Assembly (NCBI GenBank): GCA_017467515.1 | Contig: JAFUSU010000024.1 | Span: 1 to 64,000, forward strand | Reading direction: 5' to 3' | From: Alphaproteobacteria bacterium | GTDB taxonomy: Bacteria > Pseudomonadota > Alphaproteobacteria > RF32 > CAG-239 | Length of the DNA: 64,000 bases | Shown here: one piece after another, positions 5,949-15,200 of the stretch | Layout: each line of letters begins with the position of its first letter | How positions within the stretch are numbered: the first letter of the stretch is position 1 | Program-made: the position numbers and the translations under genes | Notes under the pieces: generated by a model | What the model saw: the letters and a program-made list of their open reading frames with translations, nothing else | Database searches by the model: none | What the model was told of the DNA's origin: nothing

Positions 5949-6992
5949 CTATGCGATATGAAAGCAGAGCGGCGCGCGATTGTACGTGTTCGTCGTGCTG
6001 TTGCAGTGCGCATAACCGTGGCCGGAGACACTGCACGCAAACGTCGATCCGCCACCAGCGACAGACGAAAGCCAAAAGGACGTACGCCCGAACAGCAAAC
6101 GACCTGCCGCTGTCTTGAAAATATCCCATTGGCAATAAGGACCGTAACCCTCCCACTCGCATTGTGCTAATGCGGAGTTTTGTGAGTGGACAACATCGCC
6201 GTAAGCCTCTACCTCAGACGGTGCAAATAATGTACCTCTGCCTAACCATTCGCAACCGGTGTGATTGGTTAGTGTTGCGTCTGCGCTATATCTTTTTGGC
6301 ATGTAAACACGTTGCTCAACCATAATACTTTTTAAGGCTGTCGAAAACGTGTTGAGATAACAACCGCCTGTACCGTCAAAACCAACATCGCCGATATTAT
6401 TAGTTGTTGCATTATTGACGCCGTTTAATACTGCATTGAGCTTTGAGGCAAGAAACGGATTGTTGCTATAACTAGAGCCGTTATTATTATTGCTCGGGTT
6501 AAACAAAACGTTTGCAGTCGATAAGCCGGCGAATATTGTTAAATGGTGCGGCATATAAGGGCTTGAATCGCCGGTGTTGTAATACATATCAATACCGGCA
6601 ATCACGCATTTACGTTGCTGTCCACCGGCAACAGAAGTGCCGTCAACCGTTTGTGCAACGGTTGTGTCAAAGAAGTAGTCAAACGGATAAATTCCCTCAA
6701 AATTACCAGCTTGACAACGCGCATGTAACCAAGCAGCAACACTGCCGGCGGTTGCAATTTCGTCAGCAAATTTTTCTTCTAAGTTTGTGCCGCGATAAGT
6801 TCCGCGTGCCAATTCTTCGGCAATTCTCGCCTCAGATTGGACACCGAGTAATCTTTTCCAAGATGTAGAGCCGTCGCCGACCTTAAAATCTTTATTGGTT
6901 AAATCGACACCAATCTCGCCGCTTGCCAATACAGGGTTTGCTGAATTCCAGTTTGCCGCTGTATCTTGTCTTAATTGTATTTTTGTAGCCAT
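5949..6992 (-). CDS. DGR variable tail receptor-binding protein (Mtd-like)
   Basis: A 347-residue protein whose last 47 residues contain the variable repeat. The N-terminus (IQLRQDTAANW, GEIGVDL, KVGDGSTSWKRLLG, about residues 4-50) resembles the N-terminal domain of phage tail adhesins such as Mtd. The C-terminus (GRTSFWLSSVAGGG through NRAPLCFHIA) has the look of a C-type-lectin fold, where the varied residues line the binding face. Compared with the template, nine Asn codons now read S, F, S, S, H, Y, H, S and Y. It probably binds a host surface receptor at the tail tip, and its variation would change host range. It lies 32 bases downstream of the long fibre gene, perhaps its attachment partner. 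Confidence 0.92.
   Translation of the reverse strand: MATKIQLRQDTAANWNSANPVLASGEIGVDLTNKDFKVGDGSTSWKRLLGVQSEARIAEELARGTYRGTNLEEKFADEIATAGSVAAWLHARCQAGNFEGIYPFDYFFDTTVAQTVDGTSVAGGQQRKCVIAGIDMYYNTGDSSPYMPHHLTIFAGLSTANVLFNPSNNNNGSSYSNNPFLASKLNAVLNGVNNATTNNIGDVGFDGTGGCYLNTFSTALKSIMVEQRVYMPKRYSADATLTNHTGCEWLGRGTLFAPSEVEAYGDVVHSQNSALAQCEWEGYGPYCQWDIFKTAAGRLLFGRTSFWLSSVAGGGSTFACSVSGHGYAHCNSTTNTYNRAPLCFHIA
5960..6088 (-). repeat. DGR variable repeat (VR)
   Basis: 129 bp encoding the C-terminal residues of the tail protein from R-T-S-F-W to L-C. It matches the template at 116 of 129 positions and each difference corresponds to a template A. The invariant GC-rich block (5965-5979) at its 3' coding end is the likely initiation-of-mutagenic-homing site. 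Beyond 6088 and before 5960 the two repeats no longer match. Confidence 0.95.
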
Positions 6993-7024
6993 ATTTTAAT
7001 ATCCTTTTAATTAAAAGTTAAAAA

Positions 7025-9175
7025 TTAAGCGGCTTGAGCGCCGCCTCCATGGATTGCAACCAACAAACTTGCTGCCTCTGTTGCAGAACCTTGTGCCGCG
7101 GTTGCTGATCCGGCTGCCGCGGTTGCTGATGTGGCTGCTGCTGTCGCAGATGTTGCTGATTGTGTTGCGGATTGCGCCGCTGCTGTTGCACTATTGGCTG
7201 CCTCTGTTGCACTGCCGGCTGCTGCTGTCGCAGATGTTGCCGCAGCGGTTGCGCTTGCCATAGCGTCGGCATAGTTAGAAATTCTAATCGTGCCGGCATC
7301 GCCGCCGTCCAAATTATCGTTTGCCGGCGTTGCAGCGTCGCCGCCGTCAATTTCCCAGCCAAACGAATCTGTACCTGCAAAACCGCCAAACGTCATAAAG
7401 CCGTCATTTTCCAACCAAGCTAAGATAAGTTGCATAACTGCAACATTTCCCGACAAGGTTTGAATAAATGGCAGATTATTTTTGACAATCTGAAAGTCTT
7501 GCGAATTGATTGTGTCAGCCTTATCGGCTGCCTCTTGCGCTGATATAACAGCGGTCGTTGCGCTGCCGGCTGCTGCTGTCGCTGATCCGGCTGCCGCGGT
7601 TGCCGATCCGGCTGCCGCTGTCGCAGATGTTGCCGCATTGCTTGCTGCTGTCGGCGCGGCTTGTATTGCCTCTAGGTTATCAGCCGCAGCATTAACCGCT
7701 GTAATGTTGTTAGCAACAGTGTTGACCTTGCTGATACTTTCGCCGACACCGGCGATAATTTCCAAATTATCAACGCAATCCTGTAAATTATCAGCAAACA
7801 AATTGCGGTAAACCGTGTCCGCTGCGCCACCGCTTATTGTTTCGGTTAGCGTACTGTCAGCGTAACCGCCGTGCAGTGTTTGCAGATAATCGTTATATTG
7901 AGAAACACCGCCGAAAATATAATATTCGTTATTTCCTTGCTCGATTGCTCTGCCGGTGTTACGGATTGCCTCGATATTGTTAGCATTAAGTCTGACAGCG
8001 TCGATACTTTCGCCCACCGCGTTGACATTAACAATATTATCCGCAACCTTTTTAATCCGGTTGTTATTCAATAAATTATTTGCGGCTGTCAGGGTGCGTG
8101 TTTCAGCGGCTTGCGCATTACTTGCCGAATTTGCAGCGTTGCTTGCATAAAATGCCGCATTTGTTTCGCAGTTTGCTGCCGTATTAGCACTGCTTGCCGC
8201 AGATGTTGCGCTGCCGGCTGCTGATGTTGCTGATCCGGCTGCCGCGGTTGCTGATCCGGCTGCCGCGGTTGCTGATGTTGCCGCATTGCTTGCTGCTGTC
8301 GGCGCGGCTTGTATTGCCTCTAGGTTATCAGCCGCAGCATTAACCGCTGCGATGTTGTTAGCAACGGTGTTAACCTTGCTGATATTATTGCCGGTGTTAT
8401 TAACATTACTGATTGCACCGGCGACGGCATTTATATTGCTTGCATTATTTTTAACTGCCGTAACATTGGCGGCAATTTCTGCAACCGCTGTAATATTCGC
8501 AGCTATATGAGCTAATGTATTTATATTGCTTGCATTATTTTTAACTGCCGTAACATTGGCGGCAATTTCTGCAACCGCTGTAATACTATCAACAATAACG
8601 GCGAGCGCGCTGATACTTGCGGCAATACCAGCCGTTGTATCTATATTGTTTTTGTTGGCATTAACGGCATTGATATTGGTTAAATCCTCAACAACCGCGT
8701 CAATATTATCGATTGAGCTATAAATTCGCTCGACCTGATTAACTAATATATCAGGGTTTGACACTGAGCTGACGCCGACTTTAACGCAACGGTCAAGAAT
8801 TTCCTTTTGCTGTTTCAAAATTGCTGTCAGTTTGTCGCAGGCTTTCTCTATGCTTTCGCTCGGTAATCTTCCAAACTCTCGCCAGTCTATCGGTTGCTCG
8901 ATTGGAATATTATAAACAATCGTCAATCGCTTGCCGACAGCCGGCGCTTGCAGCATTGTCAATGTTCCGTTTGCCTGATCTGCCGCCGTCATTGTAAAAT
9001 CGGTATCTTCAACCAACGTAACAACGTTACCGCCGTCAAGGTCAGACAGCTCGACTAATATTTGTTTTTTATCGTCAAGCTCATTCTTAAAATATCTGAA
9101 TGGAACAGGAAAATTAACTGTTGCACCGTCGCCCTCATACGTTGCCCTGATCGGCATACTTGCAGGTATGGTCAT
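7025..9175 (-). CDS. Long tail fibre protein with T7-fibre-like N-terminus
   Basis: A 716-residue fibre. Residues 1-130 resemble the N-terminal connector domain of T7-like fibres and tailspikes (ATYEGDGATVNFPVPFRYF, QPIDWREFGRLPSESIEKACDKL). The rest is a low-complexity shaft: N-N-I-x-x-V repeats (NVTAVKNNASNIN and variants) and S-A-T-A-A-A-G runs, probably a trimeric coiled coil or collagen-like rod. Two central segments contain less repetitive sequence that may form knobs. ATG at 9175 follows AAAGGAAAAATAA, a good ribosome site. Many long antisense and shifted open frames here are by-products of the Ala repeats. It would link the tail to the variable adhesin or carry it. Confidence 0.85.
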   Translation of the reverse strand: MTIPASMPIRATYEGDGATVNFPVPFRYFKNELDDKKQILVELSDLDGGNVVTLVEDTDFTMTAADQANGTLTMLQAPAVGKRLTIVYNIPIEQPIDWREFGRLPSESIEKACDKLTAILKQQKEILDRCVKVGVSSVSNPDILVNQVERIYSSIDNIDAVVEDLTNINAVNANKNNIDTTAGIAASISALAVIVDSITAVAEIAANVTAVKNNASNINTLAHIAANITAVAEIAANVTAVKNNASNINAVAGAISNVNNTGNNISKVNTVANNIAAVNAAADNLEAIQAAPTAASNAATSATAAAGSATAAAGSATSAAGSATSAASSANTAANCETNAAFYASNAANSASNAQAAETRTLTAANNLLNNNRIKKVADNIVNVNAVGESIDAVRLNANNIEAIRNTGRAIEQGNNEYYIFGGVSQYNDYLQTLHGGYADSTLTETISGGAADTVYRNLFADNLQDCVDNLEIIAGVGESISKVNTVANNITAVNAAADNLEAIQAAPTAASNAATSATAAAGSATAAAGSATAAAGSATTAVISAQEAADKADTINSQDFQIVKNNLPFIQTLSGNVAVMQLILAWLENDGFMTFGGFAGTDSFGWEIDGGDAATPANDNLDGGDAGTIRISNYADAMASATAAATSATAAAGSATEAANSATAAAQSATQSATSATAAATSATAAAGSATAAQGSATEAASLLVAIHGGGAQAA
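7626..7732. repeat. Internal duplication in tail fibre, copy 1
   Basis: Bases 7626-7701 are identical to 8274-8349, and similarity continues to about 7732. It encodes the shaft block around NNIxAVNAAADNLEAIQAAPTAASNAATS. The two copies lie 648 bp apart and could recombine to lengthen or shorten the fibre. Confidence 0.85.
8274..8380. repeat. Internal duplication in tail fibre, copy 2
   Basis: Second copy of the shaft block, 76 perfectly matching bases followed by a few differences. See the copy at 7626. Confidence 0.85.
8430..8585. repeat. Tandem 90 bp repeat in tail fibre
   Basis: Bases 8430-8495 recur exactly at 8520-8585, a spacing of 90 bp or 30 residues. It encodes AEIAANVTAVKNNASNIN twice, so the shaft grew by tandem duplication. 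Confidence 0.85.
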
Positions 9176-9197
9176 TTATTTTTCCTTTCATTAAAAA

Positions 9198-9227
9198 AGG
9201 ACGGCACTTTTGCAATCGTACCGTCCT
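9198..9227 (-). terminator. Intrinsic terminator before tail fibre gene
   Basis: A 10 bp stem (9198-9207 with 9218-9227, one G:U) and 10-base loop are followed on the minus strand by six T. It stands between the giant internal virion protein and the fibre gene and would reduce fibre transcription or end the virion transcript. Confidence 0.8.
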
Positions 9228-9264
9228 GTTGAATCAACAAACACAATAATACAAGGAGAAATAG

Positions 9265-12200
9265 CTATTCGTCTTTATCCCGCAAAGCATAAGGCGACCA
9301 GCCAAGCCATAATAACAACTCTTTTTTATACTCGTCGTTTTCGGCATAATCTCCGGCATTTTCGAACAAATCGAGCGCATACTTAACCGGCACACCGTTC
9401 AATTCTCCGACCGGCTTGCCAAACTCTTTAAGAACGCTGTAAACGTCTTCAAACTCATATTCTTCGTCAGCGAGTTTCATAAACGCATTTATCAAATCTT
9501 CAATACTACCATATCCTTGCAGCACATCTTTAATCATCATGTGCTTAGACTTTGCTTGTCCGGCGGCAGCGTCCCAGATATTTGATAAAATATTTGCAAC
9601 AATGAAAAATCCGTTCACTGATCCAAGCACACCGGCTTTAAGCTGCGCCTTTTTATCCCACTCAAAACCGTCTGCCGCATATTGGAACAAACACGGCAGC
9701 AAAACATGGAAAATAAACAAGGTTTTCAATCCTTGTTTAACGCTCATTCTGCCGGTTGCCATACCGCGCACGGCGTTAATTTCCTTACGCAGATATTGGT
9801 TTTGTGAACTCATAAACATCGTAAACGCGCGCAAAAACGGGTTGCTTTGCCAATAGCTTTGCTGGCTTATGCGTCCTGATTGCTGCGTTTCGTCCGTTAC
9901 GCGCTCAAAGGTTTCTAAGGCTTTCGCTTTAGCCTCTTTTTCGCTCATACCGGCTTTAAGATTTTTCTTTAATTCTGCTTTATACAAAGCCCAGCCGCCG
10001 GCATAAATTGCGCCTCTATCGCCCAATCTGATGTTTAACATCATTAAATCGCTCAATTTAATGCCTTTTTTGCCTTTCAAAACATCGAGTTTTGAGAGTT
10101 CGGCAAAGTCGCGGATAATATCCACGCCGCGCGTTTTCATTAAGGTTGTATTGCCAAGCGTATTGATTGCCTCACGCATGTGGAGGAAAAAGTCACTAAT
10201 ACCGAGTGAAAAATCCGCAACGCTCATGTATTCCAAATAAGCAGGGAAAGATGTGAGCTGCTTAATCATAAGGCTCGGCTTAACCGATAACACTGATTTT
10301 GCAAAATTTGAGCGGACTTTATCATAAACGTACCACCTGCCGTCCGGCACTTTACTGCCTGCCATGTTGGTAATCTCGGTTTTGATACGATTATTTGTTG
10401 AGCTGCCAAATTGGTTTTCAATAATTTTCTTGACCTCCGTATCGCCGAAAATCGAATTTATATCAACCAATTTATCAGACCATGCCAGCCAGTGATTTGT
10501 TTGCGCAACATATTTATTCCACGTTGCAAAAGCGCCTTTAATATCGACCGCGCCGGCTTTTGCCGTTCTGTTCTTCGTGAATCCGGCGGCAGCAAAAGCC
10601 ATGCTGCCGTCTTCAACGTTAATGCCCGAGCGGATCATTGAGCGCGGCGAATAGTAAGGATTGTGCGGCATAGATACGCCGTATTTTTCCTCATAAAAAT
10701 TATTGATTTTAGCATAATTATCATTATAAAAATCAAATAAAGCTTGTGCAACCGCTCGATCCTGCGCGTTTAATTCCATACCAACGGCGCGCAAAAAATC
10801 CTCATTATAAGCGTTGATTTTATCGTCAAGCATAATTTTACGCGTTTCCTCGTCTTTTGCTTTCATATAAATATCCAAGAGCTGATCTTTAGTAAAAGTC
10901 TTACTGCCGGCGTTCCATTCAACTTTGACTTTTTTCTTAATTTCATTGTTGATGTACTTGCTCGCGGCGATAATATCGTTGCCGCTGCCTTTAAGAGCGT
11001 CAGCCATATACTTTGATATTTTTTCGCCATCATCGGCAATACCGCGAGCCTCAGCTTGTTCTTGCTCAAACACGTCCATAATTTTGCTTAGCTTACTTTT
11101 GTTTGTGGTTGAACTCTTATCATTCATAGAGAGCAAATCCATTAAGCCGCCCCAACTGTATTGACTTTGTCCGAGCCGGTGCAAAAACTTCTTAACCTCG
11201 CTGTTTTCTTTATGATAATCAATATCGCCGTTGTCGGTTAAAACATCTTTGACCTCTTGCAACATTTTATTACGGCGTGCTTTTTTGAGTTCGCCGGTAA
11301 CATTTGCCGTTAAGCGTCCGACGTTGTAACTATCAGACAAATCGCCATAAAGTTTGATAACACTTTTGAGATCAGACGATTTTGCCGGTATGGATAATAT
11401 CCGATTTTCGAGCGCTAATAAATTCATAAGGCTTGCGCGGTCGGTTTCATTAACCGGCATACCTAAAATCTTATTGCGTTCAATTTCCGGTATTTCCTTG
11501 CTTTGCAAAATAGCCGTTATAATGCCTTTGTTTGTTGCCAGTGCTTTTTTGGCATCTTCTTTAGAGAGCAGCATGTCAGCACGAACAGCATCAAAAAAGT
11601 CATTGGTTTGCTTGTTTGTGAATCGCCCGATGGTTCTACCGTTTTGTTCACGCGGTGCACTCCATTCGAGCAGCCTGTTTATTTTTTCAATAACATCACG
11701 TTTGTTAATATTACCGCGCTGCAATGCCTCACGATATTTAAGTGTATCAAACGGATTAAGTGCCTCGTGATGTTCTTTTCCTGCGGCGTCAAGAGTTTTT
11801 AACTCTTTATACACATCTTTACGCTTAAGCTCACCGGTTTTTAGACGTTCAAGAATACTGTCTAAATCTGCGCGGCTGATTTTGCCGGCTTTAAGCAGCG
11901 TCAGCGCATAATTAACCGTGTCAGCGGAAATATTACCGCTTTCGGCTGCCTCAGCCATTTTAAGACTACTCATTTGCATTGTAAAATCGAGCGATTTGCC
12001 GCCGAGCATATCGTCAAATGTCTTGCGCATTTCGTCCGATAACTTAACGCCTTGCAGCCGGCGAACTTCAACCCACATACTGCGCAGCCATTTCTTAAAG
12101 CGAGCAAATACTTTGCCGAGTAATTGGTTAGGCGCGCGCCCCTCGAGTAAATAAACCTCAAAACTGTTTGCAAAATACTCATGCTGTTCGGTTGTTAAAT

Positions 12201-15200
12201 TGCCGTCCTCACTGCCGAGATAGGCATAAATCGCCTCAAGCTGTTGCACGGTTGCCTCGTCGTCCGAAAACTTACGCATATCGTCCAAGAAGAAATGCCC
12301 GAGTTCATGTATAACGGTTGACGCGTCAGCGTGTTCAAACAGATAAATTAAGCCGTTTTTATACGCACCACGCGGATTATTGCCGCTTTGTTCCTGATAA
12401 AACTTTTGAATAACCTTAACGTCTGCCGGATTGAAGATAACAAAACACCGTCCGTCCTGTCTGCCGTCGTAAGTAATACCTTTAACGCCAAACTCGGCTA
12501 ACAGTTTAGAAACAAGCGGTTTTATTTCCTTGCTAGAATAAACAAGGCTGCGGTCTTTACTTTTTGCGACCATAGGGATAAGCGCCTCATATATCTCTTT
12601 ACCGTCCACTGATTTGTTTTGAACGCGATCCTTACAGCTTTGTTTTTCTTCTTCTGTAAGATTAAGAGAATCAATAGCACTTAAAATGCCTTGTTTAACT
12701 AAATCACTTTGTTCATCAAAAGATTTTTGTTCGTCAAGCAAATAAGGATTTTCCGGTAAATCCACCTCGTGGACTTGTCCCCATTGTTTTATAACAAAAT
12801 CACTGTCGTTAAGCGTCTTTGCTTTTTCTCTTATAGTTTCAGCTTTTTCGTATGCTGCCTTAAATTGCTCAGCACTATATCTTTGATAATATTGTTTGCT
12901 GTCTGAAATATAATCATTTAAGGCTTTTATAAAATATTCTTTAGGATTCATATCTGGGTTTGTTTCGAGTAAAAGTAATGCTCCGTCATAATATCCGATA
13001 AAACCTGTTAATCCCTCTAAATAATCGCCTAAACTTTTTCCTTGTATCGTCAATGACGATTTTTGAGAACCAAGAAATGCCTCACGGTAACGCTCAGCTA
13101 CATCTCTATTTAAGGCATAATACAAGCCCCAGCCGTGTGCTTGCGCCCCCTCGCCACTACCGATTGCCTCCAAACTCGGCGCGTCATAATCCACGCGCGA
13201 ACCAGCAAAAGCAGATTGATATAAAGTATTATTGACATTATCGTCCGGTTGTGTTACATTATTTATAGCGGATAATGATTTTTCATTATCTCGTACGGCG
13301 GACAAGTCATAAATGATTTGTCCGTCTTTTATTGTATTATTAACCTGTTTCTTTTTCGGGCGATAATTAGTAACATAAAAGCTGCCGTCGCTCGCAACCT
13401 TTACAATCTGCAAATGCGGCTTAACCTTGCTGTTATCAATAAAAAATTTAATATAATGATTTTTCTTACCAACCTTAACAATCAAATTCGGACGCTCGAT
13501 TGTTGCCACAACGTAATTCAAAAACGTTTTGCGCTGCGGCTCATTATCGTTGAGTAAATGCTCAAAATGTTCTTCTTTGATCTTTATATCTTCGATTGGC
13601 GACTTAACGCGTGCCGTTCCGTCTTCGCCGGCATTTAAGGCTTTTTTTATTTCTTCTTTTGTTGTGCCGGCAAAACGCTCAGGTGCGTTTTCTATTAAAC
13701 CAGCTTGCTCGTGTATAGCAATAACGTTGTCATAAATCTTATCCGATCCGTCTTTAAGATAACGTTGCTTATTAGAGTTAGCCGCCTCTTGATAATTCCA
13801 CCGAGAATCCTCGTCAATATATTGCTCACTGTACCTGTCGGCAGCCTCGTTATAGGCTTGCTCTGCCTCTGCTGCCGTCATATTGCTGTAATCAATACCG
13901 AGCATGTCAAATTGTTCACGCAGGCTGTCAACATAGTCAACAATCGTCATGTTTTCGCCCTCTTGATATTGATAATGCTTATTACCAAACAATTCGTCTT
14001 GTATAGCATCAAGCAAATCGTTAATTGAGGGGCGTTCTTCCGTATTCGGAAAATAACCGTTTTCCCATGCAGCAAGCGCCTCGTCGTCAAGGCTGTTACC
14101 GCCTTTGTTGTTGATAAGTCCGATATATTGCTTATCTGCGTCCATTGCTTTAAGCTCGCCGCCAACGTCTTTTAAGCCGCCGCGTCCTTTTAAGAAAGCG
14201 AGCAAACTTTTGCCTTTATCAAATCTCTTAACACCGCGCAAAAGTTTTGGATTAACTAACGCCTCGAACGGATTGATATTATCAGGATTTATCTTTTTTG
14301 AGTTCTTAACTTTGCTTAATGTATCTTTGCCGTTTAGTACGCCTGACACAGCAGCAACGCGTTTATTCAAAGCGCGAATCACATCGCTTGCCGTCTTACC
14401 CTCAAACCACCGTTTTGCCGTTTCCTCGTTAAAGTTTTCGGCTTTCAAATCGCCATAGCGTGCGCGTTCTTCAAAACCGCGGCGTATAGCTTTCTTTTCC
14501 GCCTCAGAGTATGCCTCGGGGACTAAACGCATGATATTATCGACATGTACCTGACTTTGAGCATAACGATTAACCGGCGGAACACCTTTTTCAAAATCAG
14601 CAAAGTTTTGTTGCGCAAATTGCAAGTTCCAACGTTTCATAACTTCCGCAGCCGTAACATTGCTGTTTTTCGCCACCGTTATTGCACGCGCTGCAAGTAG
14701 TCGAGCCTCGCCGTCAGCGGCTTGCGTTGACCGTCCTGCCATTTCCAAAGCATCACGATAAGCGGTATAAACTTCGTTAAATTGATTGCGCGCGTCAATC
14801 AGATTGAGTGTGCCGCGAATTGTCTTATCAATATCCTCGTCCGTCATCTCATATTTTTCTTTAAGCAGCTTGCGTGTTTCAGCCGTTAAACTTTCGGGCG
14901 TCAAACCCTCCGGCATAACATCGCTGTCGTTTTCACGGCGCAGCAGCTCATTGAGCTCGCTTTCATAGACCGGCGCAGATTGAAACAAAACTTCTTGCAC
15001 GGCGTCCGCTGTTGTTTGCAGTTCATCGCTCGTTAGTTCCGGTGTCTGTTCTTTTAAGAAATTTTTGATTTTATCGTTGGTTTCTTTAACGCGATTATTA
15101 TAAACGCTCGTCCCGACAACGCCCATACCTGCACCACTGACGCCACCAACGGCAAAAGACCAAAGGCTTTGACTTAATATTTCATCAAATCCGTAATTAG

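Noticed and set aside
5940-6170. Arg/Thr-rich plus-strand frame over the variable repeat
   Set aside because: It is antisense to the adhesin and keeps open only because of the NNY-like codon bias there; no ribosome site.
7018-7640. Gln-rich minus-strand frames inside the tail fibre (RQHLRQ, QPRQPDQQ repeats)
   Set aside because: Shifted-frame by-products of the Ala-rich fibre repeats.
7100-8700. CRISPR-like repeat array
   Set aside because: Repeats are coding, in frame, and differ in length; no spacers of equal size and no cas genes.
7506-8723. Hydrophobic Ala/Leu-rich plus-strand frames, looking like membrane proteins
   Set aside because: Antisense of the same fibre repeats; no start signals, wrong strand for the late operon.
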